This document shows positions 39,868 through 49,729 of a stretch of 64,000 bases of DNA, one piece after another; the stretch's first letter is position 1; every line of letters begins with the position of its first letter. The notes below the pieces were generated by a model. It was not told the DNA's origin, did no database searches, and saw nothing but the letters and a program-made list of their open reading frames with translations. The DNA is taken from assembly GCF_002813375.1 (NCBI RefSeq), contig NZ_PHUJ01000003.1, forward strand, positions 1,984,001 through 2,048,000. Direction: 5' to 3'. The DNA comes from Pseudonocardia alni. Its GTDB lineage: Bacteria > Actinomycetota > Actinomycetes > Mycobacteriales > Pseudonocardiaceae. The translations under genes and the position numbers were made by a program.

Positions 39868-42453
39868 GTGGGGAACGTGCCGCTGGTGGGGGTCGAGGAG
39901 GAGTTCCACGTGGTCGGCCTGGCCGACCGCCGGGCCGCGCCCGACGCGGAACGGTTGCTGGAGCACCTGGACGGGGCGGAGTTCTTCCCCGAGCTGCAAC
40001 GGTCGCTGGTCGAGACCAACTCGCCCGCGACGCCGTCGCTGGACGAGCTGCGCACCCACGTGCGACGCCTGCGTACCCGGCTGCGCGAGGCGGCCGAACC
40101 GCTGGGGCTGGGTGTGGTCGCGGCCGGGACGGTGCCGCTGGTCGACCTGTCCGGCGACGACATCTCCGCCGGAGCCCGGTACGAGCGGATGCAGCACGAG
40201 TACCAGATGCTGGTGCGCGAGCAGCACATCTGCGGGGTGCAGGTGCACGTCGACGTCCCCGACCGCGACACCGCCGTGCAGGTCTCGCGCCGGGTCTCCC
40301 CCGCCCTGCCGACCCTGCTCGCCATCACCGCCAGCTCGCCGTACTGGCGCGGCCACGACACCGGCTACGCCAGCTACCGCAGCATGATCTGGCAGCGCTG
40401 GCCCACCGCCGGGCCGCCCGGCGACGTCACCACCGCCGCCGAGTACGACACGATGATCGACGAGCTCATCGCGTCCGGGACGATCAGCGACGCCGGGATG
40501 CTCTACTTCGACGTCCGACCCAGCGCACACCTGCCGACCGTCGAGCTGCGGCTGTGCGACGCCTGTCCCGACGTCGACGACGTCGTGCTGGTCGCGGGTC
40601 TGTTCCGCGCGCTGGTCGGGCGGGCCCGCGCCGACACCGAGGCGGGCAGGCCGCTGCCCCGCGCCCGGTACGAGCTGCTGCGTGCGGCCGGTTGGCGGGC
40701 CGCGCGGTCCGGGCTGGAGGGCGACCTCGTCGAGATCGGCCGGGCCCCTGCCGGTCCCCCGACACTGAGCTCCCCGTCGGTGCAGCTGCGCGCGCTGGTG
40801 GAGGACCTGCGGCCGTGGCTGGAGGAGGTCGGCGACCACGAGCAGGTCGCCGAGCTGGCCGAGGGCGTCCTGGCCCGCGGATCGGGCGCGGCGGCGCAAC
40901 GGCGCGCGTTCGGGCGTCGCGGGTCGCTGACCGACGTGGTCGACGAGCTGCTGGCCCGCACCCACGGCGAGCGGCCGCCGTCGGCACCGGCGGAGACCGT
41001 GCCGTCCGCGCCGGAGCTGCTGGACGGCTACGTCCCACCCCGCTACGACGAGGCCGTCGACGCGACCGGCGCCGTCCGGCCCGGCTACGGCTGGCTGTTC
41101 CGCTCGCTGGAGCGGCTCGGCCCGCGCGGGCTGGCCGCGGCGGAGAACGCGCTGCGCACCGAGCAGCGCGCCCGCGGGGTGACCTTCCCGGTCCCCGGCG
41201 TCGAGCCCGGCCACGACGGCGAGCGGCTGTTCCCGCTGGACCTGGTGCCGCGGATCATCGAGCGCCACGACTGGGCGCACCTCGCGTCCGGGCTGGAGCA
41301 GCGGATCCGGGCGCTGGAGTGCTTCGTGCGCGACGTCTACGGCCGGCGCGAGATCGTGCGCGACCGGGTCGTCCCGGCCTCGGTGGTCGAGCAGGCCCCC
41401 GGCCGCACCCGCTCGGGCGCGCTGGTGCCGCCGGACGCGGTGCGGATCGCCGTCGGCGGCATCGACCTGGTCCGCGACGACGCCGACGGCTGGGTCGTGC
41501 TGGAGGACAACCTGCGCGTCCCGTCGGGCATCGGGTTCTCGATGATGAGCCGGCGCCTGATCCGCAGCGTGCTGCCCGACCTGGAGTCGCCCTCGGAGGT
41601 GCGCCACCTCGACGACGTGCCGGACCGGCTGCGGGCGGCGCTCGCGGCCGGCGACCCCGACGGACCCGACGGGGAGGCCGCGCTGCTGACCGCGGGCGAG
41701 GTGGACCCGGCGTTCTTCGAGCACCGGCTGCTCGCCGAGGCCATGGACGTCCCGCTGGTGACCCCGGCCCGGCTGCAGGTCACCGACGGCGCGCTGTTCC
41801 TCGTCGGCGGTGGGCGGCGGCGCCGGATCACCACCCTCTACCGTCGGATGGACGAGAACGAGCTCGCGATCGCCCGCGGCGCCGACCACCGCCCGCTCGG
41901 CCGCGCGCTGTGGGCGGCGATGGCCCGCGGGCGGGTGGCGCTGCGCAACGCGCCCGGCAACGGCGTCGCCGACGACAAGCTCGTCTACGCCTACGTGCCG
42001 GAGATGATCCGCTACTACCTCGGCGAGAAGCCGGTGCTGGCCTCGGTGCCGACGCTGCCCTGCGTCGACCCGCTCGCCCGTGAGCAGGTCCTGGACCGGC
42101 TCGACCGGCTGGTACTCAAGCCCGTCGACGGCTACGGCGGCGCCGGGATCGTGATCGGCCCGCACGCCGGGCGCGCCGAGCTGGACCGGATGGCCGCGGC
42201 GATCCGGGACACCCCGGCCGGCTGGGTCGCCCAGGACCTCGTCGGGATCTCCACCCATCCCACCTTCACCGACGGCGCCCTCCGGCCCCAGGCCGTCGAC
42301 CTGCGGGTCTTCGCGGTGCAGTCCCCCGGCGCCGGCGGGGTGCCCGAGGTCGACGTGCTGCCCGCGGCGCTGTCGCGGGTCGCCCCGCCCGGCGGGATGA
42401 TCGTGAACTCCTCGCGCGGCGGCGGGGCGAAGGACACCTGGGTGCTGGCCTGA
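39868..42453 (+). CDS. Fusion of GCS2-type carboxylate-amine ligase and circularly permuted ATP-grasp protein
   Basis: The 861-residue protein has two enzyme-like halves. Residues about 5-370 form a YbdK/GCS2 glutamate-cysteine ligase-like domain (LVGVEEEFHVVG; LVETNSPATPS; VQVHVDVPDRD; HLPTVELRLCD). Residues about 400-861 form a circularly permuted type 2 ATP-grasp domain (DGYVPPRYDEAVD; VVLEDNLRVPSGIGFSM; RALWAAMARGRVALRNAPG NGVADDK split over two stretches; PVDGYGGAGIVIGPH). Both families join a carboxylate to an amine using ATP; the product is unknown. GTG 39868 is the likely start. Relatives of the second half are often next to alpha-E and transglutaminase genes, which are absent here. 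It ends 8 bases before the convergent ROK gene. Confidence 0.88.
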   Translation: MGNVPLVGVEEEFHVVGLADRRAAPDAERLLEHLDGAEFFPELQRSLVETNSPATPSLDELRTHVRRLRTRLREAAEPLGLGVVAAGTVPLVDLSGDDISAGARYERMQHEYQMLVREQHICGVQVHVDVPDRDTAVQVSRRVSPALPTLLAITASSPYWRGHDTGYASYRSMIWQRWPTAGPPGDVTTAAEYDTMIDELIASGTISDAGMLYFDVRPSAHLPTVELRLCDACPDVDDVVLVAGLFRALVGRARADTEAGRPLPRARYELLRAAGWRAARSGLEGDLVEIGRAPAGPPTLSSPSVQLRALVEDLRPWLEEVGDHEQVAELAEGVLARGSGAAAQRRAFGRRGSLTDVVDELLARTHGERPPSAPAETVPSAPELLDGYVPPRYDEAVDATGAVRPGYGWLFRSLERLGPRGLAAAENALRTEQRARGVTFPVPGVEPGHDGERLFPLDLVPRIIERHDWAHLASGLEQRIRALECFVRDVYGRREIVRDRVVPASVVEQAPGRTRSGALVPPDAVRIAVGGIDLVRDDADGWVVLEDNLRVPSGIGFSMMSRRLIRSVLPDLESPSEVRHLDDVPDRLRAALAAGDPDGPDGEAALLTAGEVDPAFFEHRLLAEAMDVPLVTPARLQVTDGALFLVGGGRRRRITTLYRRMDENELAIARGADHRPLGRALWAAMARGRVALRNAPGNGVADDKLVYAYVPEMIRYYLGEKPVLASVPTLPCVDPLAREQVLDRLDRLVLKPVDGYGGAGIVIGPHAGRAELDRMAAAIRDTPAGWVAQDLVGISTHPTFTDGALRPQAVDLRVFAVQSPGAGGVPEVDVLPAALSRVAPPGGMIVNSSRGGGAKDTWVLA

Positions 42454-42460
42454 GCCGGGC

Positions 42461-43633
42461 TCAGCCGGCGAGCAGCAGGTCCGGCTCGCCCAGCACCCGG
42501 TCGGCCACGGCGCGGGCGGTCCCGGTGACGGTGGCCGCCCGGCCGTGCGGGGACACGAGCACGGCGACGTCCGGCCCGGTCGCGACCCCGCGGCGCACCA
42601 GCTCCGCGTGCACCGCGGGGACCAGCCAGGTGCCCAGCTCGGCGTAGCTGCCACCGAGGACGACGGTGCCGACGTCGACGACGTGGAGTACCGACGTCAG
42701 CGCCGTACCCAGCGCGGCACCGGCCCGGGCCAGCGCCCCCGTCGCGGCCGGGTCCCCCGCGCGGGCGGCGGTCCGCAGCGCCGCGACGTCGGCGGCGCCC
42801 GCGTCGCCGAGCAGGGCGGGCAGGCCCGCGTAGACCTCGACGCAGCCGGTGCCGCCGCAGCCGCAGAGCCGCCCGGCGCGCTCGATCACGACGTGCCCGA
42901 TCTCCCCGGCGACGCCGCGGGCACCGGGCAGCACCCGCCCGTCGACGACGATCCCGCCACCGATCCCCACGTCGGCGGAGACGTAGACGAAGTCGTCGGC
43001 CTGCCCCAGGTGCGCGAGCGCCCCGAGCGAGGCCTCGTTGCCGACGAGCAGCGGCACCTCACCGAGCGCACCGGCGTGCTCGGCGGGGCGGCAGCCGTCG
43101 AGCCGGGGCAGGTTCGGGGCCCGCAGCAGTACCGCCGCGCCGTCCGAGCCGCGCACCGGTCCGGGGACGGCGATCCCGGCCCCGGCGACCGTTCGGCCGG
43201 TGCGCGCGGCCAGGTTCGCCGCGGTCCGCGCGGCCCGCCCGAACACCGCATCCGGGTCGAGGCCGCGGTGGTCGCGGCGCCGGCGCGACCGGTGCACCAC
43301 CTGCCCGTCCAGACCGGTGACCAGCGCGTCGACGCCGTCGACCTCGACCGACACGGCCAGCACGACCGGCCCGCTGCCGGCGAACACCAGGGGGGTGCCG
43401 GGCCGGCCGACCCGGCTGCGGTCGGGCTCGCCCTCCGCGAGCACGCCCGCGGCGACCAGCGGGTCCAGCAGCCCCGCGACGGTGCCGCGGGTCAGCCCGG
43501 TCGCCGCGGCGAGCGACGCCCGCGACGACGGCGCCGCCCGCAGCGCCCCCAGCAGCAGGCCGAGGTTGTGCCGGCGCACCGCCGGTGAGCGCGCGGGCGG
43601 GGCCTGCGGGCGGGGAGCCGGTCGGTCGTGCAC
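42461..43633 (-). CDS. ROK-family transcriptional regulator (XylR-like)
   Basis: The 390-residue repressor has an N-terminal winged HTH (RRHNLGLLLGALRAAPSSRA; ATGLTRGTVAGLLDPLV). The ROK sugar-binding domain follows, with GIAVPGPV, NEASLGALAHLG, IGGGIVVDGRVLPGARGVAGEIGH and the zinc motif CGCGGTGCVE. GTG 43633 lies 4 bases after the fusion-gene stop, so it is the third gene of the ABC ATPase - GH1/XylA - ROK operon. The ROK core is complete, so it probably senses xylose or a xyloside and autoregulates the operon. Confidence 0.9.
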   Translation of the reverse strand: MHDRPAPRPQAPPARSPAVRRHNLGLLLGALRAAPSSRASLAAATGLTRGTVAGLLDPLVAAGVLAEGEPDRSRVGRPGTPLVFAGSGPVVLAVSVEVDGVDALVTGLDGQVVHRSRRRRDHRGLDPDAVFGRAARTAANLAARTGRTVAGAGIAVPGPVRGSDGAAVLLRAPNLPRLDGCRPAEHAGALGEVPLLVGNEASLGALAHLGQADDFVYVSADVGIGGGIVVDGRVLPGARGVAGEIGHVVIERAGRLCGCGGTGCVEVYAGLPALLGDAGAADVAALRTAARAGDPAATGALARAGAALGTALTSVLHVVDVGTVVLGGSYAELGTWLVPAVHAELVRRGVATGPDVAVLVSPHGRAATVTGTARAVADRVLGEPDLLLAG

Positions 43634-43637
43634 GGGG

Positions 43638-46243
43638 TCATCGTGCTCCGGCGAGGTGTTCCAGTGCCAGCTGGTGGAGCCGGACGAAGCCGTACCCGCG
43701 ACGGCCCAGCGCGTCCGGGTCGACGGTGTCCAGCGCCGGGTCGGCGAACAGGTCCGCCGCGGTCTCCCCGGCCCCAAGCGTCGGCTCGGACAGTGCGGGC
43801 ACCCCGGCCTCGACGAGCGCGGCGACGACCTCGGGGTCGGCCCGGAACGCGGCCGCCCGCTCGCGCAGCAGCAGGTAGGTGCGCATGTTCGCGGCGGCGC
43901 TGTCCCACACCCCGCGCCGGTCCTCGGTGCGCGCCGGCTTGTAGTCGAAGTGCCGTGGCCCGTCGTAGCCTGCGGTCTCGAGCAGGTCGACCAGCGAGAA
44001 CGCGTTCAGCAGGTCACCGTGGCCGAACACCAGGTCCTGGTCGTACTTGATGCCGCGCTGGCCGTTCAGGTCGATGTGGAACAGCTTCCCGGCCCACAGT
44101 GCCTGGGCGACGCCGTGGGTCATGTTGAGCCCGGCCATCTGCTCGTGCCCGACCTCGGGGTTGACGCCCACGAGCTCGGGGTGGGCGAGGCGCTCGACGA
44201 AGGCCAGCGCGTGCCCGACGGTGGGCAGCAGGATGTCCCCGCGGGGCTCGTTGGGCTTCGGCTCGATCGCGAACCGGATGTCGTACCCCTGCTCCAGGAC
44301 GTGCCCGCAGAGCAGGTCCATGGCCTCGCGGTAACGGTCCAGGGCGGCGCGGACGTCCTTGGCGGAGTCGAACTCCGAACCCTCCCGTCCACCCCACAGC
44401 ACGAAGGTGCGGGCACCGAGCTCCGCGGCCAGCTCGACGTTGTGCAGCACCTTGCGCAGCGCGAGGCGCCGCACGGTCCGGTCGTTGGAGGTGAACCCGC
44501 CGTCCTTGAACACCGGGTGCGAGAACAGGTTCGTGGTGATCATCGGAACGGTCATGCCGGTCGCCTCGCACGCCTTCCGCAGCCGTGCGATCTGCCGGTC
44601 CCGGTGGGCCGGGTCCGGCGCGAAGCCGAACAGGTCGTCGTCGTGGAAGGTGAGACCCCAGGCGCCGCGCGCGGCGAGCTCCTCGACGGCCTCGACGACG
44701 TCGAGCTCGGGGCGGGTGGGCGAGCCGAACGGGTCGGCCGCGGTCCAGCCGACGGTCCACAGTCCGAAGGAGAACCGGTCGGCGGGGGTGGGGGCGGGAA
44801 CGGACATGGGGCGGGACTCCTGGGACGGGGGTGCGGGACGGTCCGGCAGCGAGCCGGTGGACAGGACGCCGGCGTAGAACCGGGCACTGAGCTTGGGGGT
44901 ACGGGCGTGGGTCACCGGGTCCACGGCGACGATGCCGAAGCGCATCGCGTAGCCGCGGGCCCACTCGAAGTTGTCGAGCAGTGACCAGACGTAGTAGCCG
45001 CGGACCGGCAGGCCGTCGGCCGCGGCCCGGGCGGTCTCGGCGAGGTGGTCGTGCAGGTAGGCGACGCGGTCGTGGTCCTGCACCGCACCGTCGGCGGCGG
45101 GGACGTCGGGATAGGCGGCGCCGTTCTCGGTGACCACCAGGTCCAGGCCGGGATGCTCGGCGGCGAGCCGGCGCAGCAACGCGCCCAGGCCCCGGGCGTC
45201 GACCCCCCAGCCCATGTCGGTGAGCGGACCGGCGGGCCGCGGGAACTCGACGTCCTCGCAGGCGACCCACGGGGTGGCGGCGCCGTCGCCGTGCCCGTCG
45301 GCGGTCTCCTTCGGCCGCTCGCGCGTCCAGTGCCGCACGACGGTCGGCGTGTAGTAGTTGACCCCCAGCACGTCCGGCGGGGCGTGCACCAGCCGCTCGT
45401 CGCCGGGCAGGACGAACGACCAGTCGGTGACCCCGGCGGTGTCGGTGAGGACGTCGGCCGGGTAGCCGCCGTCGAGCATCGGGCCGGTGAACAGCCGGTT
45501 CTGCAGGCCGTCGACCCGGCGGGCGGCGTCGCGGTCGGCGTCGGACCCGGTCTGCGGCAGCACCCAGGCGAGGTTGAGGCTGACGGCGATCCGGGCGCCG
45601 GGGAGCAGCTCCCGGATCGCCGTGGTGGCGAGCCCGTGGGCGAGGTTGAGGTGGTGCACCGCGGCCAGTGCCGCGGCGGGCTCGGTACGACCGGGTGCGT
45701 GCACCCCGGCCGCGTAGCCGAGGAAGGCGCTGCACCACGGCTCGTTGAGCGTCGTGAACAGCTCCACCCGGTCACCCAGCGCGGCGGCGACGACGGCCGC
45801 GTACTCGGCGAAGCGGTACGCCGTCGCCCGTGCCGCCCAGCCACCGGCGTCCTCCAGGGCCTGGGGCAGGTCCCAGTGGTAGAGCGTGAGCACCGGGGCG
45901 ATCCCCGCGGCCCGCAGCGCGTCGACCAGCTCCGAGTAGAAGGCGAGCCCCTGGGCCGACACGGGTCCGAGGCCGTCCGGCCCGACCTGCGGGGTCACCC
46001 GGTTCCAGCTGACGGAGAAGCGGTAGGACTGCAGGCCCAGCTCGCGCATGAGCGCCACGTCCTCGTGGACCCGGTGGTAGTGGTCGGCCGCGACGTCGCC
46101 GGTCTCGCCGTCCGCGGTCCGACCAGGGGTGTGGGCGAAGGTGTCCCAGATGCTGCGGGTGCGTCCGCCCTCGGCGACCGCCCCTTCGATCTGGTAAGCG
46201 GCGGTGGCGGCGCCGAGCACGAGCCCCTCGGGCAGATACGTGG

Positions 46244-46247
<4 letters not shown>
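43638..46247 (-). CDS. xylA: Fused GH1 beta-glycosidase and xylose isomerase in one reading frame
   Basis: The 869-residue frame contains two complete enzymes. Residues 1-468 are a GH1 glycosidase: [10 protein letters not shown], acid/base E169 in TLNEPW, nucleophile E374 in VTENGAAY, and [13 protein letters not shown]. Residues 481-869 are a full actinobacterial xylose isomerase: [14 protein letters not shown], the catalytic His segment [31 protein letters not shown]. The linker at 469-480 is [14 protein letters not shown]. At the join, ATG 44807 (M481) is preceded by AGGAG 10 bases upstream, so XylA could also be made separately. The upstream ABC ATPase overlaps by 4 bases. The GH1 part may cleave xylosides or glucosides; XylA converts xylose to xylulose. 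Confidence 0.88.
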
Positions 46248-47338
<1,091 letters not shown>

Positions 47339-47417
47339 GATCGTCGTCCTCTCGCTGGGAACCGGCTCCGCTGCCGGCCCCTCCGACCCTGGCCCACGAG
47401 CGGCCACACGCCTAGAG

Positions 47418-47442
47418 TTTGTTCGTCTTACGTACGAACTAA
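47418..47442. promoter_or_regulatory. Inverted repeat, probable ROK operator between divergent operons
   Basis: The nine-base arms TTTGTTCGT and ACGAACTAA (one mismatch to a perfect complement) are separated by seven bases. The layout resembles XylR-type operators of the ROK family (TTAGTT...AACTAA). It lies 79 bases before the ABC ATPase start and 13 bases before the ROK start, so one regulator could control both directions. Confidence 0.65.
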
Positions 47443-47455
47443 GACCGGAGCACGC

Positions 47456-48565
47456 ATGGACGCGAGCAGCCGGATCGCCGCCGGTGACCTGCGGCGACAC
47501 CACCTGGGCCTGGTGCTGGGCGAGGTGGTCCACGGGTCCGCGATCAGCCGCGCCGGCATCGCCGCGGCGACCGGACTGACCCGGTCGACGGTCTCCGGGC
47601 TCATCGCGGAGCTGCTCGCCGGCGGCCTCGTCCGCGACATCGGCGCCGGCCCGGGCGGCACCTCGGGACGCCCCGGCCGCCGTCTGGTCCCCGACCCGGC
47701 CGGACCGGTCGGCGTCGCCCTGCAGATCGAACAGGACGGCGTCGGCGGTTGCCTGGTCGACCTGTCCGGCCGGGCCGGGGCCCGCCGATGGCACCCGGCC
47801 GCGATCACCGGGACCCCGCCGCAGCGGGCCGCCCGCGCCCTGGCACCGGTCCTGCGTGAGCTCCTGATCGCCGCGGCCGGCGGGGACCGGCCCGCTGCCG
47901 GGATCGTGCTGGCGGTGCCCGGTGTCGTGTCCGGCTCCGCCGCCACCACGGCGGTGACCTCTCCGGCGCTGGGCTGGGACGCGGCCGCGATCGGCACGCT
48001 GGTCGCGGCCGAGGCCGAGCAGCTCGGAGCGGGCGGGATCGCACTGGCGGTCCGCTGCGGCGCCGCACTGGCCGCGGAGGCCGAACCGGACACCGGACCG
48101 CCGGGCACGACGACGGTGCACATCGGCGGGCGCAGCGAGATCGGCGTGACCCTGGTGCGCGACCGGCGGTCCCAGGGCCGCGCCGCGACCCGGTTCGGGC
48201 ACCTCGTCGCCCGCCCGGGCGGCACCGCGTGCCCGTGCGGCCGGCGCGGCTGTCTGGCCGTCGAGACCCGACCCGAGGTGCAGCCCGACCCGCGCCGATC
48301 GGGCAGGCTGCTCGGGCGCGTCCTCGCCGGGTTCACCGCCCCCACCGACCCGGACCGCGTGGTGCTGGGCGGCCGGTTCGCCGCCGCCGGACCGGCGTTC
48401 GTCGCCGCCGTGACCGCCGAGCTGCACCGGCACGGCATCCCGGCGGACCGGGTCGTCCCGTCCGTGCTCGGCGCCGACGCGGCCCTGCGCGGCGCCGGAC
48501 GGGCCGCGCTGGCCCCGGTGATCGCCGACCCGTGGGCCTGGATCACCGGCGACCCGGCGCCGTGA
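47456..48565 (+). CDS. ROK-family regulator with degenerate sugar domain
   Basis: The 369-residue protein has an N-terminal winged HTH (RRHHLGLVLGEVVHGSAISR; ATGLTRSTVSGLIAELL) and a ROK fold (IVLAVPGVVSGSA; HIGGRSEIGVTLVRD; CPCGRRGCLAVE). The glycine-rich IGxGIxxDGxLxxGxxGxAGEIGH motif of active ROK proteins is worn to a weak match ending RFGHLV, so kinase activity is unlikely and sugar binding may differ. ATG 47456 has CCGGAG 5 bases upstream. It is divergent from the ABC ATPase operon, with the operator between them. Confidence 0.88.
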   Translation: MDASSRIAAGDLRRHHLGLVLGEVVHGSAISRAGIAAATGLTRSTVSGLIAELLAGGLVRDIGAGPGGTSGRPGRRLVPDPAGPVGVALQIEQDGVGGCLVDLSGRAGARRWHPAAITGTPPQRAARALAPVLRELLIAAAGGDRPAAGIVLAVPGVVSGSAATTAVTSPALGWDAAAIGTLVAAEAEQLGAGGIALAVRCGAALAAEAEPDTGPPGTTTVHIGGRSEIGVTLVRDRRSQGRAATRFGHLVARPGGTACPCGRRGCLAVETRPEVQPDPRRSGRLLGRVLAGFTAPTDPDRVVLGGRFAAAGPAFVAAVTAELHRHGIPADRVVPSVLGADAALRGAGRAALAPVIADPWAWITGDPAP

Positions 48566-48579
48566 CGCGACGGCGCGGC

Positions 48580-49593
48580 TCAGCCGCCGGGGACGGCCGT
48601 ACTGGCGCGGACGACGAGCTCGGTGGCCAGCTCCAGGCGGGCCGCGGCTCCGGTGACGTCGGCCCGCGGCTCGTCCAGTGCCAGCCGCACGGACTCCCCC
48701 GCCATCCGGGCCAGCGGCTGGCGCACCGTGGTGAGCGGGGGGCTCAGGTACTCGCAGACGGTGATGTCGTCGAACCCCACCACCGACAGGTCCTCCGGCA
48801 CCCGCAGGCCACGACGGTCGGCCTCCTGGTACACCCCGACCGCCTGCATGTCCGACCCGGCGAAGACGGCGGTGGGCGGGTCGCGCAGGTCCAGCAGGGC
48901 CGCGGCCCCGGCCCGCCCGCCCCCGACGAGGAAGTCCCCGTGGCGCACGAGCTCCTCGTGGGCCTCCATACCGGCGCGCCGCAGCGCCGCCCGGTAGCCG
49001 TCCACCCGCTGCTGGCTGGAGCTCAGCCGTGGCGGCCCGGAGACGATGCCGATCCGCCGGTGCCCCAGCGTCACCAGGTGTTCGGTCGCGGCCAGCCCGC
49101 CGGCCCAGTTGGTCGCCCCGACCGTGGGGAACGAGGGCGGGGCGTCACCCACCGGGTCCAGCAGGACCACCGGCGCCTCGAGGGCGGCCAGCCGGTCGGA
49201 GGTCTCCGGGTCACGGTCGCCGACGACCACCACGACACCGTCGCTGCCCCGCCCGGCGATCCGGTCGAGCCAGGCCCGCGAGCCGGGGTCGTCGTAGCCG
49301 GTGGTGTTGAGCACGACCTGCCGGTCGGTGCGCCGGGCCTCGGCCTCGGCGCCCCGCAGCACCTCCATCGCCCAGAACGAGTCGAGGCGGTCGACGACCA
49401 CGTCGACCAGCCCGGTCCGGCGTCGCGACGCCCCGCCGCGACGGCGGTAGCCGCTCTCGGCCACGACCTGCTGCACCAGCTCGCGGGTGGACCGGGCGAC
49501 GTCGGCCCGCCCGTTGAGGACCTTCGAGACGGTCGGGACAGAGACACCCGCCTGTTCGGCGACCTCGGCGATCGTCACACGGCTGCGTTTCAC
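48580..49593 (-). CDS. bxlR: LacI-family repressor of xylo-oligosaccharide uptake (BxlR-like)
   Basis: The 337-residue repressor has the LacI HTH (RVTIAEVAEQAGVSVPTVSK) and hinge helix (VLNGRADVARSTRELVQQV). A periplasmic-binding-fold effector domain follows (TGLVDVVVDRLDSFWAMEVL; VGATNWAGGLAATEHLVTLG; FAGSDMQAVGVYQEA; VVGFDDITVCEYLSPPLTTV). It is divergent from the binding-protein gene, with paired CGAAA-G-TTTC-type operators between them. The gene order matches Streptomyces bxlR-bxlE-F-G-A, in which BxlR is released by xylobiose. The symbol is assigned by this similarity. Confidence 0.9.
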   Translation of the reverse strand: MKRSRVTIAEVAEQAGVSVPTVSKVLNGRADVARSTRELVQQVVAESGYRRRGGASRRRTGLVDVVVDRLDSFWAMEVLRGAEAEARRTDRQVVLNTTGYDDPGSRAWLDRIAGRGSDGVVVVVGDRDPETSDRLAALEAPVVLLDPVGDAPPSFPTVGATNWAGGLAATEHLVTLGHRRIGIVSGPPRLSSSQQRVDGYRAALRRAGMEAHEELVRHGDFLVGGGRAGAAALLDLRDPPTAVFAGSDMQAVGVYQEADRRGLRVPEDLSVVGFDDITVCEYLSPPLTTVRQPLARMAGESVRLALDEPRADVTGAAARLELATELVVRASTAVPGG

Positions 49594-49606
49594 GCCCGCA
49601 CCTTAT

Positions 49607-49616
49607 CGAAAGTTTC
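49607..49616. promoter_or_regulatory. LacI-type operator half (CGAAAGTTTC)
   Basis: The GAAA-G-TTTC core is a palindrome that resembles CGAA-N-TTCG-type sites of BxlR. It lies 14 bases before the repressor start codon and is the inverted counterpart of the site at 49697, consistent with autoregulation. Confidence 0.65.
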
Positions 49617-49696
49617 AAAGATCGTCGTCGACACATCGCACCTTGACGCCCCCGTACGAGCGCTCTAACTTGCGTTCATCGCGTTCGCAAGTCTCG

Positions 49697-49706
49697 GAAA
49701 CTTTCG
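49697..49706. promoter_or_regulatory. LacI-type operator half (GAAACTTTCG)
   Basis: This is the exact reverse complement of the site at 49607, 24 bases before the binding-protein start. An additional inverted repeat (CTTGCG...CGCAAG, 49669-49691) lies just upstream. The pair of sites fits repression of both divergent genes by the LacI protein. Confidence 0.68.
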
Positions 49707-49729
49707 ATCGACTGCTCAAGGGAGAGCCC

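Noticed and set aside
39859..42654. 931-residue open frame on the minus strand
   Set aside because: It is antisense to the carboxylate-amine ligase/ATP-grasp gene, has low-complexity Arg/Gly/His-rich sequence and no motif; a shadow of third-position GC bias.
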